From: Tipula vernalis | Lineage: Eukaryota; Arthropoda; Insecta; Diptera; Tipulidae | Direction: 5' to 3' | Assembly: GCA_958295665.1 (NCBI GenBank) | Contig: OY282559.1 | Span: forward strand, 266,514,057 to 266,578,056 | DNA: 64,000 bases | Part shown: one piece after another, positions 1 through 10,105 of the stretch | How the letters are laid out: each line of letters begins with the position of its first letter | How positions within the stretch are numbered: position 1 is the stretch's first letter | Made by a program: the position numbers and the translations under genes | The notes under the pieces: generated by a model | Seen by the model: only the letters and a program-made list of their open reading frames with translations | The model's database searches: none | Told to the model about the DNA's origin: nothing

Positions 1-71
1 TTGGTATCCACTTTTGGTTCAGAATCACAATTTTCGTTACTTGCAGTTGCGTTGTTTTCGCGACATCTCAA

Positions 72-371
72 TTAATCAATGTGCTGGCGCATGATGGTAT
101 CATTCTCTGTTTCAACTCGGTAAGAAACATGTTCAGTGATTTTGGTACTTATCACTGGATCCCATTTTGGTCCAGAAGAATAATTTCTGCCCGGTACCCT
201 TGAATTTTTAGTTAATTCACGTGATTGCTGGTCGTTCGTCGTGACTTTTCTCTTTCGTATCGGTATTGAATCTGGATGGAGTTTGTCAGAATATGTACCG
301 ATTCTGCGGTTGAACATAAGTTCAGCCGAAGTCTTCCCAGTACTCGTTGACGGCGTCTCGGCGGGTAAATT
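72..371 (-). pseudogene. gypsy integrase C-terminal domain fragment
   Basis: The minus-strand frame over 371-72 reads PAETPSTSTGKTSAELMFNR, then the basic stretch PIRKRKVTT, then VPGRNYSSGPKWDPVISTKI and MRQHID. This matches the end of gypsy integrases: a 'TGKSPAELMFGR' motif, then a 'VxRNYxxGPKWxPGxI' beta domain, then a 'WxRHxDQ' close. It lies directly after RNase H sequence, in a different frame, with no integrase core between. The likely origin is an internal deletion of roughly 1.5 kb. The domain would normally contact DNA ends during integration. Confidence 0.75.
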
Positions 372-1790
372 TTTTTGACATCGGTAATAATCGACAAGGC
401 CTCCTTATCGATCTGGGCGTATCGAAGTTCCGTGGCGGTCAGTGTCCTGGAATAGAAAGCTACATGCCTTTCGGCATTAACAGAGCTACTTATCCTGTGT
501 AACAGCACAACCCCGATGCGGTACGGAGAGGCATCGCATACCAGCAATAGTGGAAGGTGCTCATCATAGGGAATGATCACATTATCGGACGAAAGTCCAA
601 ATTTTAACTGCTCGAAACTCTGCTTCAATTTGGTATTTTCATGGAGCAGCTGGTGCAGGGACTCAGCTATGGTAGCTTTGCTCTTTATAAAAATGTGATA
701 AAAATTGATGAGACCCAAAAACGCCTGAAGCTGCACTTTGTCTTCCGGTGGTGGCGTCTTACGGATTGTCTTAATCTTGTCTTCGGTGGGACGAAGACCA
801 CTTCCATCAATACGATATCCCATGAAATCGGCTGATTCACACCCAATTGAGCATTTGTCCTTATGTAGACGTAATCCTGCTTCGTCAAATCGTAACATTT
901 CTGATAATCTTTGACTAAGGCCATCTTCGGCAGATGCAATTACTATAACGTTATCAAAGTATGGAATGACACCCTCGATTCCACAGAGTAAACTTTCAAT
1001 AAAATTTTGAAAGATTTCGGGTGCTGTGGAAATTCCAAATTAGAGCGGCTTCACCTTTTAGGCTCCTTTGTGTGTCGTGGTGGTTTGTATCATCGCCGAC
1101 TCCTCATCAACCTTTTGCTGTTGATAGGCTTGAGCCAAGGCAAGCTTTACGAAAATATTACCCCTTGGTATGGGGAGTTAGAGCCTTATTAACGGTAGAC
1201 TGGTAATCGCCGAAAATCCGGACGGATCCATCTGGTTTTAGAACAGGTACAATTGTTGTGGCCCATTCGCTATAATCTACGCGCTCCAATATACCCTGTA
1301 ACATCAACTTTTCCAGTTCTTGCTCGACGGGTAATCGAAGAGCAATTGGAATCCGCCGAGCTGGTAGATTAATAGGCTTGACGGTTGGATCCAATTTTAA
1401 TGCCACTGGTGGACCATGGAATTCTCCAAGATCATCAGAAAATAGATGCTGAAACCTCTCCGTCACGTCGGTATACTTTGACGATTCGACAGCATGTACT
1501 CCTTGAATTGATAGGTTCATTGGCGCGAACCACTCACGACCCAATATATTTGCCCGGTTCCCCGATGTAACATATAATGGAAGTTGACCGATATGATCGC
1601 CATTGTATTCAATGTCAACCTCCAGTCGACGTAAAATTAAGATCGGATGTTGGTGGAAATCCGTTAAGACCAGATCAGATGGCTGAAGCGTTGGTGGATT
1701 TTTCCATATATTGTTCAAATTCCGCTCAGAAATAACTGTATATCTTGAGCCCGAATCGACTTCAAATTTGCATCGCGTTTTTTAATGATC
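372..1790 (-). pseudogene. gypsy protease / reverse transcriptase / RNase H relic
   Basis: At ~1760 the peptide VDSGSRYTVIS marks the aspartic protease active site. 1718-1158 reads into the RT fingers (LPVEQELEKLMLQGILERVD, then VPVLKPDGSVRIFGDYQSTV). The RT catalytic box lies near 970 as YFDNVIV, where the family has YFDD: the second catalytic Asp is now Asn. RT thumb and RNase H follow at 898-372 (FMGYRIDGSGLRP; LLLVCDASPYRIGVVLLHR; AFYSRTLTATELRYAQIDKE). Several frameshifts separate these pieces. It is inactive because of frame breaks, the lost Asp and the missing integrase core. Confidence 0.85.
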
Positions 1791-1879
1791 ACCACAGTAT
1801 CCATTTTAACTTCGGGTGGCGAGGAGACCAGCTTCACTGAATTGAAACGACCTTTACTCCTTCTAGATTTTCTCTTTGT

Positions 1880-2440
1880 TATTGTTTGTCGGTTGTCTGG
1901 ATTGGATCGACATACCTTTTTAATGTCACCGGTGATACCATAAATCGAGCAAATGGTTGATCGAATACCTGCAGATTTCGATCATCTTGGATGATTTTCT
2001 CCACAACTCTCCTAATGGAGGGGTGTACTATGTTGTTAATTTGACATGCGCATACGTATCGGCGATGGCTTTGTGGTTCGTCCTTGCCATTTCTGCAGCA
2101 ACGGTTCTTTCAATACCGGTCTCCAATAAAACAGTTTCTTCAGCCAAAAACTGTTGCTACCGGTCGGGAAATTGCAATCCTTTGCTAAACGGCGTAACTC
2201 AGCAATGAAATCGGCTGCTTTATCCTCCGGCATTTGATCCCGTTTAAAATTTTCTAATGAAGCCATGATTTCCGACGGGCGTTTGGAAAATTGATCAGTT
2301 AGTTTGGAAACTATTTGTTTGAAAGATAGATCACTAAGCTTGCTTGGAGCTATTAACGATTCTAACAGCTCAAACGTTCCACTACCGCACAGCGTCACGA
2401 AAATCGCACGTTTTTTATCGCCGTCCTTATTATTATTATT
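1880..2440 (-). pseudogene. gypsy gag fragment with degenerate zinc knuckle
   Basis: Read on the minus strand, 2436-2036 encodes a capsid-like segment beginning DGDKKRAIFVTLCGSGTFEL, followed by residues such as DLSFKQIVSKL and DKAADFIAELRRLAKDCNFP. These are typical of the retrotransposon gag family in K02A2.6-like gypsy elements. Further downstream, about 1925-1965, the peptide CSIYGITGDIKKVC has the spacing of a CCHC knuckle, but the second Cys is Tyr and the His is Asp, so it would not bind zinc. The frame is broken between the two parts. The role in a working element would be capsid assembly and RNA packaging. Confidence 0.75.
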
Positions 2441-2443
2441 ATT

Positions 2444-3334
2444 GGAGGGCCATGCGGGCGATCAGCCACCTTGCACTGCGACCTAAAAGATCTATTATGC
2501 TAGACCCTGCTTAATTATCCGTCCAGTCAATATTCAGGTTCTTAATGAACCGGTACGTGATACATACTATCTGGGCATAGTGCTCTTCCTCCTAGATGTT
2601 TATTACAGCATGTAGTTCCGCTAGAAAGACGGTAGCATTGGAGCCCAAGGACTTCGAGAGGGCTGTCCCACTCCCGTATATTCCTACTCCTGCCCCGTAT
2701 TCCGTTTGATCTTACTCTAACGAGTTGCTGGAAATTGCAAATCACCTGTAGGTCACACAGCTTTACTACAGGAAGGCTAAATAAAATTGGAGGCTGCCTG
2801 GTATCCAAAGTCCGCATATTTTGGACTGATTAACCTGTCAGCCATTCATCCATCGGCATATGCTGTTCCACTTTAAATTAGGGTTTTTTGTCAAGGTTTT
2901 CTCCTTTAGCGCCGTACTTTAGCCTGTGGAAAATGGCCAAAAATGTGCCAAATGGCCTTAGTTACCAGTGGTTGCCACGAGGCGGCAGCACGTACACTTG
3001 CAAATTGTGAACAGGTTACTCCTTACACAATTGTACCCAACAGGTACCTGCCTAATGACAAGACCAGAACAGCTCACGTGATGCGCACCCTACTGGAAGG
3101 TTACGGAGCTGGTAGATTAATCTACTCAACTTGTGTCTCCTCCCCCCCCCCCCCCCCCTTACCATTAGACGCCAAACCACCATCGTCGTCCTTGATACTG
3201 TCTGCTGCGAAATATAACTCAAATCGACGACAATATGTCCCCCAACAACGTGGTGCCTTCATCTCGAACGGTTCCATTGATCCGATTACAGATGATGGCC
3301 ATTTTTACCGTAACACAAAACTTTTACGCGCACA
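2444..3334. other. No recognised gene; poly-C tract
   Basis: I see no gene I can name here. A run of about 18 C lies at about 3142-3159 within an otherwise AT-rich stretch. A plus-strand frame open from 2943 to 3491 crosses it, but its first part resembles nothing I know and includes a proline run created by the C tract. Only the end of that frame (after ~3335) looks like LINE protein. Confidence 0.5.
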
Positions 3335-4031
3335 CAATTTAAATGAAATATTTACACCTTTTAATCAGCTCACTCAACTCATAGCTCAATTTAAAAGAAT
3401 ACCTGAACCAACTAATGATATTGGTCATCCTTTTATTTCTTTCGTTGTTCGTGACCGGATCAATATAACATCCTGGTTGAGGCTTCTCTAGACAATCCTG
3501 ATCTCGGCCTTATTATAGGGAAGTTTGTTGTGCCAAATGAGTTATATTATCAAATGGTGATACGGTAATATAAAAGGAATTGCTCTGGACTAAACAAATC
3601 CTTTGAAAGCTTCGATTGGTGAGCATGTTTTGCTTTTGAGTAATACTGACAGGGCGGGCAGCAATTATGGTTTCCACTATCATTCTTACAGCTTAATGGT
3701 ATTCATCCTTTCTATTCTCGCCTTAGACTGAACAGAAACAATGGCGATCGGACAACACCTTGAAGACTAGTGCTGGATGATTCAACTTCCACTTCTCATA
3801 TATTAAATGCTCGTCTCCTTCAGGGACCCATCCTTTCCCCTACTCTCTTCTTAATTTTCGTAAATGAAAATGTCTTGTCCCCAACTCTCGATGAAAACAC
3901 TCTTACCTCATCTCATCTTATTTTATTGTTTATTATAAACAATTGTAATAGATCTTATAACAGTTTCAAATTGGGGCAAGGCTAATAGAAAGAAATTCAT
4001 TCACAACAAGTTTAAATTCTGTATTTTTTGG
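3335..4031 (+). pseudogene. CR1/Daphne-like LINE relic (endonuclease end and RT)
   Basis: Around 3355-3450 the frame reads FNQLTQLIAQFKRIPEPTND, matching the 'LTQLIxxPTRIPD' segment near the end of the LINE apurinic endonuclease. After frame changes, 3690-3900 gives NGIHPFYSRL, LVLDDSTSTS, then LQGPILSPTLFLIFVNENVL, the RT 'PQGSxLSPTLFLxFINDLL' box. About 3940-4031 reads VSNWGKANRKKF, the usual 'ISNWGxANxVxFN' region after the RT active site. The catalytic FADD box itself is lost. Frameshifts and stops make it non-functional. Confidence 0.75.
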
Positions 4032-7000
4032 GAAAATTGGCAGCTATATTCACCATCTTTTACGATAAATTATTGTGTAATATTTTTTTCGGAATCGATT
4101 CACATATACATGTAGCTGTCCGGACCAAAGTATTACATAACAGCGTATCGGAATAATTGCTAATTTACTGTAATTCATAGTTGTTCATAGTGTTCGTTAA
4201 AACATTCATATTTATACAGCAAATCCAACTAACAAAATCTTTAAACGGCAATTCTAATTCCCAAGTTACTTACTGAGCGATGCGTGGCCCTTTTTTATAG
4301 GCATGCAAATTATAGCAATTACCGAGTCCCGATTGAGCGAAATTTGATATGAAAATATTTTCCACTTAGGATGATGATGATGATGATCCAAAAACAAAAA
4401 AATTATATTTCCCATTTTTTAATAACAATCTCAATCTAAATCTTGAAGCAATTTTAAATTTACTTATCTTTCATCATTTCATGCGTCACTTGCTTTTTTT
4501 GTGGGTGTGTAATTATTTTTCTTATTTGTTTCGATTCAGGTGATATATTTAAATAACGGTTTGATGGTACATATGGAGAATTTTCCTAAAATTTCAGGTA
4601 GGTGTTGTTTATTTTAAAGGGAAATATAGGTTTCGTGTTTTAATTATACAAACCTCAAGACAGCCGTTCGTTTCAGGGCAACTTTATTTTATATTTAATC
4701 AGGCTTGCATGTTGTTTTGGGTGGCAGAGGAAATGATCAACTTTTTTTTTTATTATTATTAGCTATTTACTTTTTGTGTAACAGCGAAGACATGAATTAA
4801 ATTGAAAACACAAAACACGTTGCTAGTACGTGGTGTTGGCAAACAAAAATTGTAAATTTTAAATTTTTCAACTTTTTTGTTCTGTCTTTCGCATTTTACT
4901 GTGAAAAGGTGTATTTTTATAATTGAAATCAATAAATTTGTGTATGTGTATCTAAGATTGATGTAACTTTATCTGATTAATACAGATGACGTTGGATGAA
5001 CTACGCTTGATCGAATAATACACAACGTCATATCCTATTACAAATGTTTGTAAGATTTTTAAATTTATTTAGCATGTTTTCAACGAATTCAATTACATTG
5101 GCAAATTATATGATTTTATATGTATCGTGGTACAAATATTTTGTCCATTAATTATTGTTGGCACGACATAAAGTAATCACCATAATTATATGTAGAACAA
5201 TACATGGAATTTGACACACCTTCCCGCATCATGATTTCTTAAGTAATCTCAAGCTTTTGGCTATTCACTACATCTGCTTTTATATATTCAATCTACATAA
5301 AATACGAGTCGAAAATTCAATTTAAAAGTTTAGCAGGTTTGTATATTTCTACATATGGATACATAGGTATAAAGTATAATAATCAATACATAAAAAGTAT
5401 ATATTGTATACAGGAGTACTTAAAGCACCCAGAGTTCTAAATGAATAATTTTATAACCACAGCGTTACGCAATGCTCTGCCTATCTGTATCTAATCCAAT
5501 ACATAATTTTTTGTTGGTAAAAACACAATCGTGACAAATCTATATAAACACGCTAGCGACAAGGTAAGCATAACAAATTGTATACCTTTCGTGCGATTCG
5601 GACTCAAATTACCGGAAAACTCTAATTAAAATTACATCGGAAACTTATTATTCATTCGAAGCGACCGGGTAAAACCTTCCCTAACACCCAATAAACTAAT
5701 GGCTACGATTTTGAAGTAAAAAAATACTTTTCGTGTTGTACTTTGGTTCTAATCTAATCACATTTATATAAATAATTCATTTGCTTAAAATGGATTTTCC
5801 AATTTTATTTTATATTAGAGTAAAGAGATGTGTTTCAATTAGATTGTATACAATTTGTGTGTATAGATTCGGTTGTAAGATATTTTTGGCAGGTAGCAGA
5901 AATATCCGGTCTAGTGAATATTAATTTATTAGATAGAAATTGGGTATAAAGTTTTATAATCTACAATCTAAATTCCTATTTTCGTTAGGTTTGAGCTGGA
6001 TAGACAGCAACCAAATTAATAATCGTTACATTTTTGGTCCATTGAATTTTCGTTTAGTGCGCTCATAAAATTTTAAATACTCCATAAAAACATCATTGTT
6101 TTTCAAATAAATAGTCATTTAACAATGTGGTGCCCATCTCCACCACGAATCTGCAAAAAAATAAAATAAACGGGAAACCCATTAAAAACTTTTAAACCAC
6201 GTAGAATAATTAAAATTGTTTAACTTTTATGCGGTCGCTTTGTGCCACATCACAAACTTTTCGAATAACACAACTTCGATTGTGGTATTGAAGTGGACAC
6301 TGGGATAATTTTCACAAGTACATACGTACATATATAAAAATAACCAAAAATTTATAAAAAAAAATTAATTTTGTACGGTTTAATGAAAAATCGATTTTTT
6401 TGTGTGTTTAATCACTCAAATAAATCGAGGATGATGCATTTATGTGATAATAATTTTTATATCAATATAACACGATGATAATCATTATGCCGGTAAACAT
6501 AAAGAGTGCCAGTGATTTAGATTAAACTAATAAACGAGATAAAAGAAATTGGGTTAAATTTGGATGTTGAACACAATCTGTGAAAGTGTTATATCGTCGT
6601 GTGATGATTATTATAATGATGGTAGTTTATAATCATCATCCAAAATTAGTATGTACGTACTATATTGAAATTTTATGTGTGTGGATGTGTTGGGCGGTAC
6701 ATGCGTCAAGAAGATTTGTACATAAACATGACCATAGACAACTTATATAAAATGTGCGAAAGCATGGGTGGTTCTATTAGTGTTATGTTTGTCTATTATT
6801 GACTAATCGTTACTAAAATCGGTCAGATTAATTATCCACATACAATCTGAATTCACCGCCTTGAAGTCACCCCAGATTTCAAAGAAAATTTTCATATTAT
6901 TCCAATGACAAACGTTTGTAAGAGAACGGCGTAATTTTCGACACATTTGTTCTCCAATGTCCCGTCCATTGTTTAATACGTTAATGAAGATAGAAAACGT

Positions 7001-8063
7001 GTCACCGGGTCTCCCGTAACATGTTTCTCACCATTAATTTCCCAAACTCTACATTTTCTGCCAATCAACGCGATACGTTTCGTCAAATTGAAAGATCATA
7101 ATCCCGAAAGGAGAAATCTCTTATTCAGTGGGAAAAATTGTTCGACACACGAAACATTATTCACGAGAAATTGAGAAAATCTGTACCAACAAATTTAATA
7201 AGCTAGCAAGGAACTCAATACTTTGCAAATCACGAATACCTCGAAAAAATTATAAAATATTTAATAACCTTTATTAACCTTTGAACATTTTTGAAGCTGT
7301 TGTAGCATGTTTTATCCAAATAAAAATCTCAAATAAATTCATAAATATTAAATTACCGAAAAATCCTCAAAAATTGAATAAGCTATGAATGTTCTGTGAA
7401 GCTGCGAAATCTTGTTTAAGCAATGCTACACAAGTTTTATTTTTGAGAAATAAAATTTCGAATGATTATCATAAATTTTCGAAAATCTCAAAAGACCGTT
7501 GAGCAAGTTTGAATTTTTTGTAATATGGTGCTATGAAGCGAATAATCACAGGGAATTTTGGAATCCTTGAAAATTCCTGAGCCTCGAACAAATTTAAAAA
7601 TATTGAATGTCGTCGTAAAGGTTTAAATCACTTCGATTACATATGTATTGTTAATGATCGGCAATCAAATTAAAGGGTTATTATTTTTTGTTTGGTGCAA
7701 CTGTGATATATTTGCTTGGTTGTCATTCCGTTTCATTTTGTTTGATTGTGTATTGGTAATAAAGGTCAGTGCAAGCGGAGTGGCAATCAAGCGAGTGTAC
7801 AGTATATGGTTTTTATTTTTTTTTTTTTATATTTAGTAGAATTAACAAGTTTTTTTTTGTTAGTTACTTATCAGCCGGCGTGCATTTAACATAAAATTTA
7901 ATAAAATATAAAATTATAATTGTAGTTTAACTTAATAAATATTATAAATTAAAATCAAAAATATAATATAATATAATAAATTATAATTATAAATAAATCA
8001 ATAAATATTGTTAATAAAAAATGAAATTATAATAATCCAACGAAAAAGTGTAATTTTCTTCAG
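4032..8063. other. AT-rich non-coding stretch, no gene seen
   Basis: About 4 kb of AT-rich DNA without a convincing coding frame on either strand. Local features are a short (GAT)n run near 4373-4387, many homopolymer A/T runs, and from about 7190 to 7600 a loose repeat built from words like TCGAAAATCTCAAA and GAAAATTTTG. The same word set occurs at 12.9-13.5, 20.0-20.5 and 21.7-23.0 kb. From 7860 to 8060 the sequence is almost purely A/T. Confidence 0.5.
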
Positions 8064-8085
8064 TGTTGCATAAATTTTCCCCTAT

Positions 8086-8226
8086 AAGTGATATAAGTGG
8101 CAAAAAAAAAAAAAGGGCTAAAGAGTGGAAATTGAATGTGCAGAGTTAAATAGCACGCCTGAGTGATTTACTCAAACTTAATAATTCTTCAACCTGGGAG
8201 AAAAAAGCTTCGCCCTACAATTAACA
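8086..8226 (+). repeat. 5' LTR (shared segment) of BEL element
   Basis: This segment matches 12751-12892 almost base for base. It ends CAATTAACA, directly before the primer site. The true LTR start is unclear: it may begin TGATATAAG at 8089 (giving a 138-bp LTR) or TGTTGCAT at 8064, if the right copy is 5'-truncated. The A12-14 tract differs in length between copies. Confidence 0.8.
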
Positions 8227-8227
8227 T

Positions 8228-8281
8228 TGGTGACAGCGGTGGGATTCGAACCCACATCCCCGAAGGGACTGGTGACTTCAA
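8228..8281 (+). promoter_or_regulatory. Primer binding site, unusually extended tRNA-Leu complement
   Basis: Two bases after the LTR end the sequence starts TGGTGACAGCGGTGGGAT, the expected complement of a tRNA 3' end including CCA. The match does not stop at 18 bases. Its reverse complement continues through a T arm (GTGGGTTCGAATCCCAC) and a class II variable arm (CCAGTCCCTTCGGGGAT), close to my memory of animal tRNA-Leu(AAG/UAG). The 5' half of a tRNA is absent, so this is not a tRNA gene. Confidence 0.75.
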
Positions 8282-8758
8282 GTTGTTCTAGAAAAATTGG
8301 TGGTGTTCCAGTTATTCAACGTATAAAATTACCGTTCAGTGAAACATATTTTTTCAACAACAATTTTCCATTGAAATTCTGCCATTTGCTGCCATTCGGA
8401 TTTAAACTGTATTGTTGTTTGCTGATTATTAACATTTCATGCCAGTTGCTGCTCTTCGAAGTGAACTGTATCGTTATTGCTGCTGATTATTAACAGTTCT
8501 TGCCATTTGCTCTTCTTCGAATTTGAACTGTATTGCTTGTTTGTTGCTGATCTATAACAGTTCATACCGGTTGCTGATCGTCAAATTTAAGCTGTATTAT
8601 TGCTGCGCTGTTTATTAACAGTTTCTGCCAGTTTGCTGTTCTTCAGAACTAGCTGTATTTGGTTGGTTGCCGATTATTAACATTTTTAAGGGTTTGTTTG
8701 GATTTATCAATAAGATCAAAAATTGTAAGTAGACACGTTTATTTAACTATTCGCAATT

Positions 8759-9674
8759 ATGGTCGTAAATATTAAACGTTTGAAGAGTGTGATAACAATA
8801 TTTTTGAACTTCCTTGAAGAACTTGACAAATTTGTGACTAATGATCTTGCAAGTGCTACCGCTTCTCAACTACGATTGCGTCGTGACAATCTAGTGTCGA
8901 ATTATGCTCAATTCTTGGAACATCAAACTACTCTTGAGTTTAGAAGAAGAAGCTGAAGTGAAGACCACGACTCGAGCCGACGTAGATCGACACTATTACA
9001 AATTGAGGCCGTTATTGGAAGATAGGATAGAAGAATTAAAGGAGACGTCTAAAAAATTCCCCATTAAGACAATTGAGGATCTTGGGTTTCTAACAAAATT
9101 ACCTGAGTTGACATTCGAATTGTTTTGTGGTGAGCCGACAACATTTCGCAGTTTTATTGAATCCTTCGATACTCACATTCATAAAAATCCTCGGTTGACT
9201 GATTTCACTAAATTCCAATATCTCAAAAGTTGTTGCAAGAGTCCTGGGGCTAAGCCATTTGAAAATTTAGAGTTCATTGCGGCAAATTATGAACAAGCTA
9301 GGGAATTATTGTTTGAACGATTTAATAAAACGAACCGTATTGTAGAAGAACATATAAATGCAATGTTCAGGGCCAAACCGATTGAGAAGGCAAATTCTCA
9401 AAGGCTGCTCGATCTTCTTGATGAATTTAATTCTCATCTTCGATCTCTAAAGGCTCTTGGTCGTCCTACTGAATACTGGGATGATTTAATTACGTATTTG
9501 ATGGCTTCAAAGTTTGATTCGGAGACAAAATTAAGGTGGAGGGATGAAACTCCACTTAATTCTATTCCCACATTCGAAGACATTTCCAAATTTATTAAAA
9601 AGAAAGGACCTACAAATTGGAGGGGCAAAAATTCGAGACTTCACATACTTCCCATAAGTCGACAAAGCCAGTGA
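8759..9674 (+). pseudogene. BEL/Pao gag (DUF1759-like), one frameshift
   Basis: The first frame opens with ATG at 8759 and runs to 8956 (LEELDKFVTNDLASATASQL, helical). A second frame, overlapping from 8904, carries the capsid-like DUF1759 region: LPELTFELFCGEPTTFRSFI, then DFTKFQYLKSCC and LLFERFNKTNRIVEEHINAM, to ...FEDISKFIKKK near 9600. The frame change lies in the 53-base overlap. BEL gag normally forms one protein, so I read this as a one-base indel rather than programmed frameshifting. Role in a working element: particle assembly. Confidence 0.8.
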
Positions 9675-9715
9675 ACACTACAAAAAAATCTAGTAATTAT
9701 TTTCGTTAAAGTTTT

Positions 9716-10105
9716 CATGCAACTGGAACATATACATGTATCCATTGTAAACAAACAAAACACTCGATCATGCGTTGCTTCCAATTTCTAAGTCTTGCTG
9801 CCGATGAACGACGCAAACGTATTGAGGAATTAAAAATCTGCTCAAATTGCTTGCGATCAAGTTACCGTATTGACGATTGTACTGTTGAGGATCGATGTCG
9901 TACCTGTAATGGTAAACATCCCAGTCTTCTTCATATCTCTAACAGTATTTCTACAGCTCAGCCTTCGTCATTAGCCAAAACTAATAATCCGTCGAAAGAT
10001 CAAAATTCGCCATTAAAGCAATCATCGTCAATTAATCTAGCCGTATCTTCACAATTGATTCCCGAGCATAATTCCGGCACTGCGCTACATAGCTGCAATT
10101 AATAA
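9716..10105 (+). pseudogene. BEL gag zinc-finger region
   Basis: In the frame that includes the ATG at 9770, 9737-9778 encodes CIHCKQTKHSIMRC, a canonical CX2CX4HX4C knuckle. It is followed by CSNCLRSSYRIDDC and CRTCNGKHPSLLH, the second and third cysteine/histidine clusters usual in BEL gag. The knuckle starts upstream of the first ATG, so that ATG is not a true start: the segment is the continuation of gag after another break near 9674-9716. The frame stops at about 10102, where the protease frame takes over. Confidence 0.8.

Larger units (their letters stand above)
72..2443 (-). mobile_element. Ty3/gypsy retrotransposon relic, internally deleted
   Basis: Read on the minus strand the order is gag (from ~2440), a degenerate zinc knuckle (~1925-1965), aspartic protease (~1760), reverse transcriptase, RNase H (to ~372), then the integrase C-terminal domain (371-72). 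Protein similarity is clear in each piece, but the frame changes several times. The integrase zinc-binding and catalytic core are missing. I see no LTRs. The gag start is preceded by an (ATT)n run near 2429-2443. The domain order is typical of the gypsy group, and the element is dead. Confidence 0.85.

Noticed and set aside
2943..3334. Proline-rich protein
   Set aside because: The proline run is a homopolymer C tract, and nothing upstream of the LINE remnant resembles a protein family.
8228..8281. tRNA gene on the minus strand
   Set aside because: Only the 3' half of a tRNA-Leu is present, it lies exactly at the BEL primer position, and no matching 5' half follows.
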